A stretch of 52,608 bases of DNA, taken from Tyzzerella sp. (GTDB lineage: Bacteria > Bacillota > Clostridia > Lachnospirales > Lachnospiraceae). Shown piece by piece: positions 27,110 through 36,448 of the stretch. The DNA is taken from contig JAFTWA010000020.1 of NCBI GenBank assembly GCA_017465565.1, forward strand, positions 1-52,608. The letters are read 5' to 3'. The notes under the pieces are model-generated. The model saw only the letters and a program-made list of their open reading frames with translations. It was not told where the DNA came from and did no database searches. The stretch's first letter is position 1, and the number at the start of each line of letters is the position of its first letter. Position numbers and translations under genes: made by a program.

Positions 27110-27886
27110 CTATATTTCTCCTGCACTAATTCTTCGATATTGGTTTTTCCAATTTTGCAGCGTATCGTCATAAGACAGCATCTGAATTTCTTCTTCCAGC
27201 CGCGCTTTCTCCTCATAGAGCCAATCATCAATGCCCTGATAAACCTGGCTTCTTTGCAGGAGCCCCTTATACTCTGCATCTGTCATGTACATCTTGCATG
27301 CATACAGATAAGCCTTTAACATGGATTCCTCTTCACAAATCTGAAATGCTGCTTCGTACATTTTAGCCGCCTCTTTGTATAGGAAGAGACGCCCATAAGC
27401 CGCTCCAAGACATCCATAAACTTTTCCGTAAAATTTACCTTCCATGCTCTCATCCCTATCGCCGTGGATAATCGCCTGATAAATCATAATCGCAGACTTC
27501 ACAGAACCACTTTCCAGCAGGTTGTCAGCCTTAAATTTTTGCTTTTCTACCGGCTTTTGATTCTTTAATTTTTCAAGCACGTTCTGAATCTGCTGCAGCT
27601 CCGCCGTGCTATAAATCATAGAGGCTTCCAGTATAATGAAAATAAACTGCTCCATAGAACCGTTCTGTTCCAAATGTTTTCGCAGCTTCCCTGCCAGCTC
27701 CGAAAGCTCTAATTCCTCGTCCAGCCAGTCACAAAGCTGCACATTCATAATCGTATAATCAACGAGATACAAATGATTGCAGAGATAGTAGCATAATTCT
27801 TCTATGGTATAAATTCTGCGCTGAATTCTTGCAATCTCATATGGAGTTCTCGCTTTCTTTTTATGACAAAGAATTATACTGCCCAT
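27110..27886 (-). CDS. TPR-containing protein of the DUF5717 cassette
   Basis: A 258-residue soluble, alpha-helical protein of unknown function. Residues about 125-200 look like TPR-type helix pairs (SAIMIYQAIIHGD, LGAAYGRLFLYKEAAKMYEAAFQICEE). The N-terminal half is also helical and rich in Leu/Glu. AGGAGG lies directly upstream of the ATG at 27886, inside the end of the preceding gene, giving a 26-base overlap. The organisation points to a complex with the two upstream products. Confidence 0.75.
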   Translation of the reverse strand: MGSIILCHKKKARTPYEIARIQRRIYTIEELCYYLCNHLYLVDYTIMNVQLCDWLDEELELSELAGKLRKHLEQNGSMEQFIFIILEASMIYSTAELQQIQNVLEKLKNQKPVEKQKFKADNLLESGSVKSAIMIYQAIIHGDRDESMEGKFYGKVYGCLGAAYGRLFLYKEAAKMYEAAFQICEEESMLKAYLYACKMYMTDAEYKGLLQRSQVYQGIDDWLYEEKARLEEEIQMLSYDDTLQNWKNQYRRISAGEI

Positions 27887-29015
27887 TGCTTCCTCCTAAA
27901 AGTATCTCCTGCTCTACATAGAAATCAGTTGCCGGGAAGAAATCCCCAAATCCCAAATCCTTAAAACTGATTTTGCATCGCTTTTCATCAATAAATAACG
28001 TCTTTACCTGTAATCTTAATGTATAATTTTTTCTCTTTGGAAGTCCATCTAACGATACTTCAATTACCTTCATATCATTCCCTGCCAAAGATTCGATATG
28101 TATTTCAATATCGTCTGCATTTTCCAGCAAAATCTCACACTGGGAATCCGACTCATACCAGCGTTTTCCCCATGACACCAGCGGATACCATTTGTCCACA
28201 CCCTGCACCCTGAGTTTCAGACAAATCTGATCCATCAGCTTTGTCTCGTCCAGATAAATCGGCGCATCCTTGTAATCTACAATGCGGCGGTGTGCCGTAT
28301 AACAGGCGCCCTTGCTATAGAGATTATTGCCAAGAAATGCTCTTCTGCCGTTGCACAGAACCTTTAATGACTGTGGGTACCAGCTGTTTTCAAAGCCTTC
28401 CCCTACTAAAAATACAGAAGACACCAGTTTCTTTTCAAACACGCCCTGAACAAATTGCCGGAACTGAACATCCGCTTCTCTTGCCCGGTCCACATTCAGA
28501 ACCGGATAAACTGCAGATAACTCTTCCATCTGTGCCTGTGCCACCTCATCCACTGTAATAAACGTCGTCTGCCCTTTTCCATAGCCTGTACGAAGCTTTC
28601 GCAGCATGAACGCTTTTACTTCATGACGGTCGCAGTGAAACAACGCCGCCTCATACTGCCACAATTCTTTCGGCTGGTACAACATATAATTACAAAAGCT
28701 TTCTTTATAATCCTGTACATAGATGCTGCTCTTTGGTATTCCGGCGCGCTGCCCGATTCCCTTCAACATCTTTCCCATATCCACGCTTAGCCTTGGCACG
28801 GTAAACACAATCTGCTGAATATCAGTAAACTTTTCTAAAGTTTTCTCCACGAATTTTGCAAGCGACCGAATTGCCTCATTGTTTTCCAAACTAAAAGAAA
28901 CATTTTCCGGAAGAGTTACCGTTTCCACTGTCTGTGGCTCTTGCAATTCTTCATCATAAAAACTAATCTGGCAGTATCTTTCGTTTAAGTCGTATCCAAT
29001 TATACTTCCTGGCAC
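27861..29015 (-). CDS. Actin/Hsp70-like protein of the DUF5717 cassette (DUF5716-type)
   Basis: A protein of 384 residues if started at the GTG at 29015, which has AAGGAGG eight bases upstream; an ATG at 29066 would overlap the preceding gene and lacks a site. I see faint actin/Hsp70-fold landmarks: an opening IGYDLNERYCQISFYD (phosphate-1-like), VFTVPRLSVDMG...GQRAGI followed by VQDYKES (like the ITVPA..R.A..AG..INEPTAA region), and VFLVGEGFENSW...NLYSKGACY (like LVGG...A.GAA). The C-terminal 130 residues are a beta-rich domain. ATPase activity is not shown. I believe the family is called DUF5716, from memory. Confidence 0.7.
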   Translation of the reverse strand: MPGSIIGYDLNERYCQISFYDEELQEPQTVETVTLPENVSFSLENNEAIRSLAKFVEKTLEKFTDIQQIVFTVPRLSVDMGKMLKGIGQRAGIPKSSIYVQDYKESFCNYMLYQPKELWQYEAALFHCDRHEVKAFMLRKLRTGYGKGQTTFITVDEVAQAQMEELSAVYPVLNVDRAREADVQFRQFVQGVFEKKLVSSVFLVGEGFENSWYPQSLKVLCNGRRAFLGNNLYSKGACYTAHRRIVDYKDAPIYLDETKLMDQICLKLRVQGVDKWYPLVSWGKRWYESDSQCEILLENADDIEIHIESLAGNDMKVIEVSLDGLPKRKNYTLRLQVKTLFIDEKRCKISFKDLGFGDFFPATDFYVEQEILLGGSNGQYNSLS

Positions 29016-29037
29016 GCCCTCTTCCTCCTTCGTTTTC

Positions 29038-32000
29038 TTAATATATTGGGAACAATGCTTTCGCAACGTGCTCCTCTCTCTTATAGCGGAGCATTTCGCT
29101 TAATCGTTCTGCTTCTGGTAAATACATCATCTGATTCAATTTTCCGTATTTCCCCACAGCCACCGCCGTATGCTTCTTCCTGCATATAGCTTTCTCACTT
29201 ATCAGCTGCTCCTCTTGTGTCTTTTCTTCAAAATAAAAGCTAAGATGTTCTCCCTCATATAAAACAAATTCTTTTACATAAACATTTTCATACATTGGGA
29301 GAAGGGTTTCTGTATGATATTCTGACTCACTATCTTCTTTCTGAATGTTATAGTGAATCTTCACCTTTCCACCCAGTTCACTGCGGTATTCCACCATTAC
29401 CTTGTCATGTAACTGAATTTCCCGCAGGAACTCTCCTTCATAATCGAGGTAGAATGGAAATACCATCCGCTTCTCACTCATTTCACAGAGATATTCCTTG
29501 AGCATGGATGCCAAATCAGAATCCACTTCTTTCCCCGCATAGTATTTTAAAATGGCAATCTTGCATATATCTGCAAGATATTCCTTTGCCAAAAATTCTT
29601 TTATCATAATCCGCACAACCCGCTCTGTAATTGTACGATTCTTCACAACATATAACCTTGATACATATGCAAGGTATGCCTGTTTTAACCGGAAATATGG
29701 CTTTCCTGCATAGTAATCCTCAAAAATTTCTTCTTCCTGGAACATCACTTCTGAGAAAATCATCTGTGTGATAATTCGCTCCGCAAGCCCCTTCGTGCGA
29801 ACGCCATATTCTCTGGCTTTCTGCCATACCATCTTCATATCACAAGTCGCACCACAGTAAAAATGTGCCAGGTAATTTAAAAGTGCTTTATCATATAAGC
29901 CATCCTTCAGCAGTTCAAAGCTCAGATATAGCAAGAAATCATCTTCCATATTTTCCTGCTCACGAATCCTCTTTGAACAGAGCAAAAAGATTTCCTGTGT
30001 ATCAAAGGCTTTCATGCCATATCGTTTTATATTTTCAAAAGAAACTTCTCCCGACGGTCCGTCCTGTTCCGTTTCTTTCTTTGTAGTCATGCGCATCTTA
30101 CACATCTCAAGGAACTTCATTTCGTACAGAAGTCTTCTTGTCTCATAAGGAATCGAATCTGCGTAGTGAAGACCATTATCACCTTCCCACACAATTCTCG
30201 CATCCTTATCATACAAATAAACCTTCGCGCCCTCTTCCCCGCGGTAAGCGACTCTCTGACGGACACTTCCATCCTTTTCAATGACCAGGACATACTTCAT
30301 GCCGCGCATCTTTGTCGTCACGCGGTATGCATGGCAAATATCGTATAATGCGTCAAGGCCGTCTAACGTGATTTCCTTCTCATTAATAAAACGGTTGTAA
30401 ATCACGCGAAGCGAATCATTGATATGGCGCTCCATGAGCTGCTCCCACGCAAACGCTTTTATCTGTTCCTTGTACTGCCCGTAAATCTCACTCTGTTCAT
30501 CCTCATAAAGCAGAATATTTTCATATAAAAGGGCCGTCCGCTTGTAGTCCAGATTGATTCCATGAAGGAAATACAAATACACAATCTTAGGGAATGCTCC
30601 CTTCACCCTCTGCGGATTCATTGACATCATATAATATTCATACAGCTGCGCCAGCTTCATTTCCTGCTCCACAGCCTTCTGGTACCATGTAAAATATTGG
30701 ACACCCGTTTTATTTCCTTTGATGAGCTGCATGCAAATCGCATGAAGGAGTCTTGGTTCCTCATACATACTATATGCACGTTCCAGGATGCGCAAAAGCT
30801 TCTTGTCATAGCTCTTCTGCTGGCATGCCAAATCTGCAAGACGCAGCGCCAGCTCTCTTGTAAGCATCTTGTATTTCGTTGCAAAATTCAAAATCTGCAT
30901 TTCAAAGGAATCCAGTTTTCGAAGCAGCAAAACCTTCTCCTGGAAACAGATATATGCTTCTGCATAAAGGAGCACACGATTTGCCCCATTAAAGAACTGT
31001 CTCTCCAATACGCGCAGCCGGTCGCTGTAATCTTTATACTTCGGATCAAGATTTATAATCATACAAAGAAGCGGCCACGAATGAAGCGACTTCATATACA
31101 TGCGGTTTAATTCCTCAAGCACCTTGTTCGTGTAAAGAGTTTCTTTCCTAAGGAGTGCCGTCAGGAACAGATAATACGCATTGATTTCCGGTTTTCTTCC
31201 AATTGCAAAGCGCGGGAAATTTCCATTTTCCAGAATCCACTTTGCTTCTTCCTCTCTTCTTCCTCTCAGATAAATATGAGCCTGCAAAAGCATATAATAC
31301 TCATTATCCGGCTCTAAATCGCGCAGCTGCGAAACATGCTTCAGTGCCTTTTCCGCCCACTCACCCAGTGGCATTCTTCCTGAGAGACATGCCAGATATT
31401 CCTTGAGTGCCTGGCCTGCAATCATGCCTGTCATTCCATGCAAATCATCGTGCGTCACACTCTGATGCACATTTACAGACAATGTAAGCGTCTCGTATGG
31501 CGTTATAAATTCAATCTTCCCATAGTTGTAGCCCGCATGTAATTTTTCTTTTTGAATAATATATTCTAACCGGTAAGTATTACCCACAAAATCTTCGGTT
31601 GTAATTTCTGTCTGGTTTACTTGCAGGAAATCCCCAACACAGCGAATGCGAATCGGCGCATATCCCCATGTATTCTTTGTGATTTCCACTCTGATTTTCT
31701 GCGCTTCAAGCACATCACGAAACTCGCACTCTTCCTCCGAAAGAGTCAGGAAAATCTTTTCCTTCTGCTTAATTCCGACCAAGAATTCTTCCAGCGCCTG
31801 TTCATCCAGCGACCACTTACGCATATTTTCATAAAGGTTGCGGATGCGTCTGTCTTCGTATTTCAAAATGTCATAAAACTGTCTTGTACGGAATAAGCGT
31901 CTGGCTTCTGTAAAATCAGCGGCTGCAAGCTTCTTAAAATCCGAAAGGCTCTGAACCTTTCCACAGGAAGTCATGATGTATGGCTTCTCAACCACTGCAG

Positions 32001-32325
32001 TAAACGCAAGGTCGTATTCTCCGCCATTACAAACGACTGTAAATTTCCCTTGCTCCATCTGTCCTGGCACGAGTCCAGTGCTGTCGTATGTAAAGTTAAC
32101 CTTCACAGGATTTCCTTCAAAGCCTTGCTCGATGCAGTGAACACGAAAAGAAGATGGGTACACGAGTCCACGTATATTTCCATCCTTTTGATTCTCTATA
32201 AGAAAACTGCCCTGGTATACTTCACCTTCACTCACAGACATCAAAATCTGTGTCTCCGAAAAACGAATATCCGGCTGTTCTAATTTGAAATCACCTTTCG
32301 AAAATTGTTTAATCTTATTCTTCAT
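29038..32325 (-). CDS. Giant beta-sandwich/TPR scaffold protein (DUF5717-type)
   Basis: A 1095-residue soluble protein without signal peptide or membrane helix. Residues about 15-115 and 190-290 look like two Ig-like beta-sandwiches (VYQGSFLIENQKDG; YGKIEFITPYETLTLSV). From about 300 to 950 it is helical with many TPR-like pairs (DLEPDNEYYMLLQAHIYLRG). The last 130 residues are beta-rich again. The family, recalled as DUF5717, is widespread in Lachnospiraceae and has no known function. It heads an operon with its own promoter at 32383-32412, followed by the actin/Hsp70-like and TPR genes. Confidence 0.75.
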   Translation of the reverse strand: MKNKIKQFSKGDFKLEQPDIRFSETQILMSVSEGEVYQGSFLIENQKDGNIRGLVYPSSFRVHCIEQGFEGNPVKVNFTYDSTGLVPGQMEQGKFTVVCNGGEYDLAFTAVVEKPYIMTSCGKVQSLSDFKKLAAADFTEARRLFRTRQFYDILKYEDRRIRNLYENMRKWSLDEQALEEFLVGIKQKEKIFLTLSEEECEFRDVLEAQKIRVEITKNTWGYAPIRIRCVGDFLQVNQTEITTEDFVGNTYRLEYIIQKEKLHAGYNYGKIEFITPYETLTLSVNVHQSVTHDDLHGMTGMIAGQALKEYLACLSGRMPLGEWAEKALKHVSQLRDLEPDNEYYMLLQAHIYLRGRREEEAKWILENGNFPRFAIGRKPEINAYYLFLTALLRKETLYTNKVLEELNRMYMKSLHSWPLLCMIINLDPKYKDYSDRLRVLERQFFNGANRVLLYAEAYICFQEKVLLLRKLDSFEMQILNFATKYKMLTRELALRLADLACQQKSYDKKLLRILERAYSMYEEPRLLHAICMQLIKGNKTGVQYFTWYQKAVEQEMKLAQLYEYYMMSMNPQRVKGAFPKIVYLYFLHGINLDYKRTALLYENILLYEDEQSEIYGQYKEQIKAFAWEQLMERHINDSLRVIYNRFINEKEITLDGLDALYDICHAYRVTTKMRGMKYVLVIEKDGSVRQRVAYRGEEGAKVYLYDKDARIVWEGDNGLHYADSIPYETRRLLYEMKFLEMCKMRMTTKKETEQDGPSGEVSFENIKRYGMKAFDTQEIFLLCSKRIREQENMEDDFLLYLSFELLKDGLYDKALLNYLAHFYCGATCDMKMVWQKAREYGVRTKGLAERIITQMIFSEVMFQEEEIFEDYYAGKPYFRLKQAYLAYVSRLYVVKNRTITERVVRIMIKEFLAKEYLADICKIAILKYYAGKEVDSDLASMLKEYLCEMSEKRMVFPFYLDYEGEFLREIQLHDKVMVEYRSELGGKVKIHYNIQKEDSESEYHTETLLPMYENVYVKEFVLYEGEHLSFYFEEKTQEEQLISEKAICRKKHTAVAVGKYGKLNQMMYLPEAERLSEMLRYKREEHVAKALFPIY

Positions 32326-32382
32326 CTGTTCACCTGCTCTGCTTTTCTAACCTTGCATTTTTACAAAATTACATCACATTAG

Positions 32383-32412
32383 ATTATACCACCAAGTTGG
32401 TATCTCTTGCAA
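32383..32412 (-). promoter_or_regulatory. Sigma-A promoter of the DUF5717 operon
   Basis: On the minus strand TTGCAA (32412-32407), an 18-base spacer and TATAAT (32388-32383) lie about 58 bases before the start at 32325. Confidence 0.75.
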
Positions 32413-32429
32413 GAAAATAAGAGCATAAA

Positions 32430-32463
32430 GAAAGACGCAGGAAATACTTTTTCCTACGCCTTC
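32430..32463 (-). terminator. Terminator after the CaCA antiporter
   Basis: On the minus strand AAGGCGTAGGAAA pairs with TTTCCTGCGTCTT (one mismatch, one wobble), followed by TCTTT. It lies immediately after the antiporter stop at 32468. Confidence 0.75.
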
Positions 32464-32467
32464 ATCC

Positions 32468-33424
32468 TTATGCTCTGATAATCAAATATGCTGTATAAAT
32501 TACATATGCAGCTACCATTACAATACCCGTCATTCTGCTGACTTTCTTTGTTTTTGCAATCACAATATAAGAAACTACTGCAATTGCGATTAAAATTGCT
32601 ATATCAAATACATATGTGGTACTTACATTCATTGGTAAGATTGCCGCAGATGTTCCCAAGATAAAGAAGATATTGAAAATATTGGAACCAACTACATTTC
32701 CTACCGCTATATCGCTCTCTCCTTTTCTCGCTGCAACAATTGAAGTTACAAGCTCTGGAAGAGATGTACCGATAGCCACGATTGTAAGACCAATGAGTGC
32801 CTCGCTAAGACCAAATGCTCTCGCGATTTCTTTCGCACCTTCTACAGATAAATCACCACCGATTACGATACCTGCAAGACCAAGCACAATAAAGAGAATA
32901 CTTTTTCCCATAGGCAGTGCTTCTATTTCATCTTCTCCCGCATCTGCCCGTCCTTTCAAGCCTTCCTTCACAGTTGAATACATAAAGAAAGCAAAGCAGA
33001 TTAATAAAATCACACCATCTATACGGCCGAGCGTCATGCTTTCTGCCCCAAAAAGTATATCCATTGACAGAACGCCTAAAATGAGGACTGCGAAAATAGA
33101 CAATGGATAATCCTTCTTAATAATCCCTTTCGCAACTGCAATTGGAGTAATCGCAGCACTTGCTCCCATTACCACCAAAGTATTGAAAACGTTAGAACCA
33201 ACTACGTTACCAATTGCGATGTCATTACTTCCTTTTAATGCAGCTGACATACTAACTGCTAATTCTGGAGCGCTTGTTCCGAAGGCAACGATTGTAAGAC
33301 CAATTACAACCGATGGAATATGGAATTTCTTTGCAACAGACGAAGAGCCATCTACAAATGCATCTGCTCCTTTTACCAATAATATAAATCCAATTACTAA
33401 CTGTAAAACTGATAAAATTATCAT
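32468..33424 (-). CDS. CaCA-family calcium/sodium antiporter (YrbG-like)
   Basis: A 318-residue membrane protein with about ten helices in two inverted halves. Both alpha repeats are evident: [17 protein letters not shown] with [10 protein letters not shown] in the first half, and [17 protein letters not shown] with [10 protein letters not shown] in the second. The acidic residues of the two PEL motifs bind the ions. A cytoplasmic loop of about 35 residues, rich in acidic residues, separates the halves. It is monocistronic, with a terminator after it. Confidence 0.93.
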   Translation of the reverse strand: MIILSVLQLVIGFILLVKGADAFVDGSSSVAKKFHIPSVVIGLTIVAFGTSAPELAVSMSAALKGSNDIAIGNVVGSNVFNTLVVMGASAAITPIAVAKGIIKKDYPLSIFAVLILGVLSMDILFGAESMTLGRIDGVILLICFAFFMYSTVKEGLKGRADAGEDEIEALPMGKSILFIVLGLAGIVIGGDLSVEGAKEIARAFGLSEALIGLTIVAIGTSLPELVTSIVAARKGESDIAVGNVVGSNIFNIFFILGTSAAILPMNVSTTYVFDIAILIAIAVVSYIVIAKTKKVSRMTGIVMVAAYVIYTAYLIIRA

Positions 33425-33489
33425 TTGTTTTCTCCATTCTTTTAAATTTTACTGTCGATAATCATAACATTGTACCGATAAAATTACAA

Positions 33490-33530
33490 GTCCCATATCC
33501 ATGAAAGTGTTACATTTCCATGAATATGGA
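33490..33530. repeat. Imperfect inverted repeat between antiporter and nuclease genes
   Basis: CCATATCCATGAAA (33493-33506) is complementary to TTTCCATGAATATGG (33515-33529) with two mismatched or wobble positions. No clear T run follows, so it may be a weak terminator for the nuclease gene or an operator. Confidence 0.45.
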
Positions 33531-33537
33531 ACATATT

Positions 33538-34428
33538 TTAAGGATTACAGCGTCCACAAGGCTCATAACCCTGCGCAGTCAGGTTCTCTCTTGTCCCCTT
33601 ATAAACCTGCTTATTTTGTTCTTTCATGTCGGTGACGCTCGAACAATTTTCCTCATGGAACTTTCGATTGTTTGTATTCAAAATATACGTCACTATTTCA
33701 CCCTCATCTTCTTCGGATACTTCAGCAAGCTTGCTGTCACCGGTTGCATAATCAATCTCAATTCCCGGCTGCACATTATAGGCGTATACATTAAAGCAAA
33801 TTCCATCTCCGTCATCTTCCACCGATTTTGCCTCCATCTGCACACCGGACGCCACCAGATTATCTCCCTCAAAAATTGGTGTCACACGGTATAACACATG
33901 ATTGCCAGTTTCCTTAATATAGTCAGCCACCATATTTTCAAATGGCAGCATCCCTTCCGTGTTCATATAGCGGGTTCCCGTAATCAGATTTCTCTCATTT
34001 GCATTTTCCCCAGTTAACTGAAAGCCAATCAAATGGCATCGGTTGTATAAATATTTCCCCTCAACATTGTCATATTTCACCGTCTGCCAGCCGCTCGGCT
34101 TCACTTGACCGATGCTTCCCCGCTCTTCTGTCGGCATCAAATCCTTTCCAATGCTTGCCATAGCAGCGCCGCACCTTTTCTCCCAGTCCAGCCCGCTGTA
34201 GCTTTCATAGGATTCTTCAGTCATATCCGCTTCCGTGAAATCTGGCTCATTGTCATTTATGACCACATAAGGTTCCCCTGAATATTCTGGAATCCTGGAA
34301 AGTGAAATATTATCCGTGGATTCTGTCTTATCTGTCAGGTCAGCATCCTCTATTGGCATTGGAATGCCACATGCTGTGAGCAGCAATAAAATACAAAATA
34401 TTGCCCCTAATTTTCTTAATCTTCTCAT
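33538..34428 (-). CDS. DNA/RNA non-specific endonuclease lipoprotein (EndA-like)
   Basis: A 296-residue surface lipoprotein with lipobox LLTAC (Cys20). Residues about 90-205 form a nuclease domain of the EndA/NucA beta-beta-alpha-metal type, with YNRCHLIGFQLTGENANERNLI: the His of CHL is the likely general base and the later Asn a metal ligand. The C-terminal 55 residues form a separate Cys/His module (FHEENCSSV ... EPCGRCNP) that resembles small zinc-binding tails on secreted nucleases. It probably degrades extracellular DNA for nutrition or uptake. AGGGGG precedes the ATG. Confidence 0.88.
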   Translation of the reverse strand: MRRLRKLGAIFCILLLLTACGIPMPIEDADLTDKTESTDNISLSRIPEYSGEPYVVINDNEPDFTEADMTEESYESYSGLDWEKRCGAAMASIGKDLMPTEERGSIGQVKPSGWQTVKYDNVEGKYLYNRCHLIGFQLTGENANERNLITGTRYMNTEGMLPFENMVADYIKETGNHVLYRVTPIFEGDNLVASGVQMEAKSVEDDGDGICFNVYAYNVQPGIEIDYATGDSKLAEVSEEDEGEIVTYILNTNNRKFHEENCSSVTDMKEQNKQVYKGTRENLTAQGYEPCGRCNP

Positions 34429-34457
34429 ACTAATTTCCCCCTAAAAATGATACATCT

Positions 34458-34487
34458 ATTATATCAATAGAAGACATAGATTTTCAA
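34458..34487 (-). promoter_or_regulatory. Sigma-A promoter of the nuclease gene
   Basis: On the minus strand TTGAAA (34487-34482), an 18-base spacer and TATAAT (34463-34458), about 30 bases before the ATG at 34428. Confidence 0.75.
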
Positions 34488-34591
34488 CTCAATATGTTAT
34501 ATGGGTATATTCGCTCTTTTTGCCATTATATCCCCTTGTAACTCCTAAACCCCTTTAAAATACGGAGATTATATGAACATTTTTTCTATAG

Positions 34592-34648
34592 AAAAGAAAA
34601 AGGTCTGCTATACCCTTAATTTTCAAAAAGTCAGGGTATAACAAACCT
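34592..34648 (-). terminator. Strong terminator after the SleC-like gene
   Basis: On the minus strand AGGTTTGTTATACCCT pairs with AGGGTATAGCAGACCT (two G-T or mismatch positions), then TTTTTCTTTTC. Confidence 0.88.
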
Positions 34649-34658
34649 AAATTTTCAT

Positions 34659-35927
34659 TTATACCAATTCAGCGATTCTCGAAACTCCCACGTAAATCTC
34701 AGAAATCTTATACCACGTCGGATAGTCTACAATTCCAGTTACAGGCAATCCAAATACGGATTGAATTTGTCTCACAGCAGCGGCAGTGCCAGGCCCGAAG
34801 ACTCCATCTACGGTCACTCTTGGAATGGCAGGATAGGCTCCCGCAATCACATTAATCTGTTCTTGCATTTGGCGTACCTTATCCCCTGTAGAACCAATTG
34901 TAAGATTGTATCCTGGCCATGAAGATGGAATACCAGAGATTTCCTCAGCGATATTAATGTACATGTTGTCTCCATAGAAATAGCGAAGGATCTCAATTGG
35001 ACTATATCCCTGGTCTCCAAGTGCCTTTGAGCCCCACTGTGTCATCCAGCCTGGGCAAGAGACACGTCTGCCATCACAATATTGCGTCAAAATTGGCTGA
35101 CGGACATTAGGACGAGATAAATAGTTGGAGAACAGTTCATCCACGATTGCGGAAATATTATCATAATAGTTTCGCTCTGGAATCCATTTGTGGTCGAAGG
35201 CAGTAGAAGATGTAATTGTGAAATCATAGCCTTGGTTGCGGTACCATTCTGTATACACCCGATTCAGGGTAAATGACATAATCGCAAGAACATTTGCACG
35301 GATAGTGTCTGCCGGCCATGTGGCATAAATCTCGCTGGAAGCCACATTTTTAATATAATCTTTGTATCTCACGTAACAATTCTGGGCGGTACTGTCGGAC
35401 GGTACACCGTCATGTACAACAATAAATTCTGGCACAACAACGCGGCTAAGTACAATTTCACCCGTTTCACGAACAGGTTTGATTTCAGGCTCTGGAATCT
35501 TAGGCGGATATTCTCCATAAAGGGTATGGGCTGGAATGACAAATACTTCCTCGCCAGTTCCCGTTTGTTCAACAGGACGCATGGTAATATTCTGCAGAGC
35601 TGTAACATCTGCAAGTATTTCAGTGCCGGAAATAATGATTGGTTCATAGCCTGGTGCAGTGACATCCAGTGTATATTCAGAGTATGGCTGGATTTCATTA
35701 TTTGGATCCAAACTCAGTTCAACAGGCGGTGCAGCAAGTTCCAGTACCTCTGTCTGACCTGAAGAATCTGTCTGAACCTGTTCCAAAGTCTGACCAGGAA
35801 CTCCAGTGTATGAGATGGCAATTGTAGCATCGGGAATTGGAAATGAAGTTGGTTCTGAAGTAACATTAATCTGTAACAAGCCTCTGTCAATGTTATTATT
35901 AATTTGAGCAGCGGTCAAAATATTCAT
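34659..35927 (-). CDS. sleC: SleC-like spore cortex-lytic protein
   Basis: A 422-residue protein matching the layout of SleC of Clostridia: an N-terminal pre/pro region with a carboxypeptidase-regulatory-like beta-sandwich (about 15-120), a central catalytic-type domain (about 180-330; VRYKDYIKNVASSEIYATWP, then WYRNQGYDFTITSSTAFD), and a C-terminal peptidoglycan-binding domain (about 340-410; GDKVRQMQEQIN, VDGVFGPGTAAAVRQIQ). SleC degrades the spore cortex in germination after cleavage by Csp proteases. No classical signal peptide is seen, as in spore-coat-loaded SleC. A CATAATA on the minus strand before the gene resembles a forespore sigma-G -10 box, but I see no matching -35. Confidence 0.82.
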   Translation of the reverse strand: MNILTAAQINNNIDRGLLQINVTSEPTSFPIPDATIAISYTGVPGQTLEQVQTDSSGQTEVLELAAPPVELSLDPNNEIQPYSEYTLDVTAPGYEPIIISGTEILADVTALQNITMRPVEQTGTGEEVFVIPAHTLYGEYPPKIPEPEIKPVRETGEIVLSRVVVPEFIVVHDGVPSDSTAQNCYVRYKDYIKNVASSEIYATWPADTIRANVLAIMSFTLNRVYTEWYRNQGYDFTITSSTAFDHKWIPERNYYDNISAIVDELFSNYLSRPNVRQPILTQYCDGRRVSCPGWMTQWGSKALGDQGYSPIEILRYFYGDNMYINIAEEISGIPSSWPGYNLTIGSTGDKVRQMQEQINVIAGAYPAIPRVTVDGVFGPGTAAAVRQIQSVFGLPVTGIVDYPTWYKISEIYVGVSRIAELV

Positions 35928-35990
35928 GTAGATACCTCGTAGAAAATCTGTTACTATTATGATATGTGAAAAAGCGGAAAGGGTGAGAAG

Positions 35991-36392
35991 ATGATTGCGA
36001 TTGTATGCTTAGACGATAATCAAGGAATGCTTTTTAACCAAAGACGGCAGAGCCGAGATGCAAAGGTGTTAGAAGATATCTGGACAATGACAGATAAACT
36101 GTGGATTAGTTCATTCTCAGAAAAATTATTCATGGAATATCAGAAACAGGTAGAGATAGATGATGATTTTTTACAGAATGCATGTGAGGGAGAATACTGT
36201 TTTGTCGAAAACCAGAAATTATCTCCATATACCGATAAAATCGAACAGTTGATTGTATATAAATGGAATCGCAAATATCCTGTGGATTTTAAATTAGATA
36301 TAAATTTAAAAAACTGGAAACTTATTGAACAAGCAGAATTTGCCGGCTCATCACATGAAAAGATAACCAAGGAACTATATGCATCAATCTAA
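35991..36392 (+). CDS. Small protein with dihydrofolate-reductase-like ends, function unknown
   Basis: A 133-residue protein. The first strand (MIAIVCLDDNQGMLF) looks like the opening of dihydrofolate reductases (ISLIVA.D.N.GIG), and the C-terminus (WKLIEQAEFAG..HEKITKELY) like their last strands. The middle is shorter than DHFR, and the catalytic Trp-Asp/Glu region is not apparent (NQRRQSRD takes its place). It therefore may be a DHFR-fold protein with another role. Relatives are common in Lachnospiraceae, sometimes with doubtful automatic names. AAAGGGTGAG precedes the ATG. It is transcribed away from the SleC-like gene. Confidence 0.65.
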   Translation: MIAIVCLDDNQGMLFNQRRQSRDAKVLEDIWTMTDKLWISSFSEKLFMEYQKQVEIDDDFLQNACEGEYCFVENQKLSPYTDKIEQLIVYKWNRKYPVDFKLDINLKNWKLIEQAEFAGSSHEKITKELYASI

Positions 36393-36413
36393 ATAAAAGG
36401 CTCTAAAATAAAT

Positions 36414-36442
36414 GCACTACGAATCCCTAAAATTCGTAGTGC
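36414..36442. terminator. Bidirectional terminator between convergent genes
   Basis: GCACTACGAAT (36414-36424) pairs perfectly with ATTCGTAGTGC (36432-36442); TTCTTTCT follows on the plus strand and ATTTATTTT on the minus strand. Confidence 0.85.
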
Positions 36443-36448
36443 TTCTTT

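Noticed and set aside
29016-29066. ATG start giving a 401-residue actin-like protein
   Set aside because: The GTG at 29015 has a perfect ribosome site and removes the overlap with the upstream gene.
33490-33530. Riboswitch upstream of the antiporter
   Set aside because: The inverted repeat lies on the upstream side, but there is no conserved aptamer core recognisable; kept only as an inverted repeat.
36140-36370. 76-residue minus-strand frame inside the DHFR-like gene
   Set aside because: Fully within the opposite-strand gene, with no start signals.
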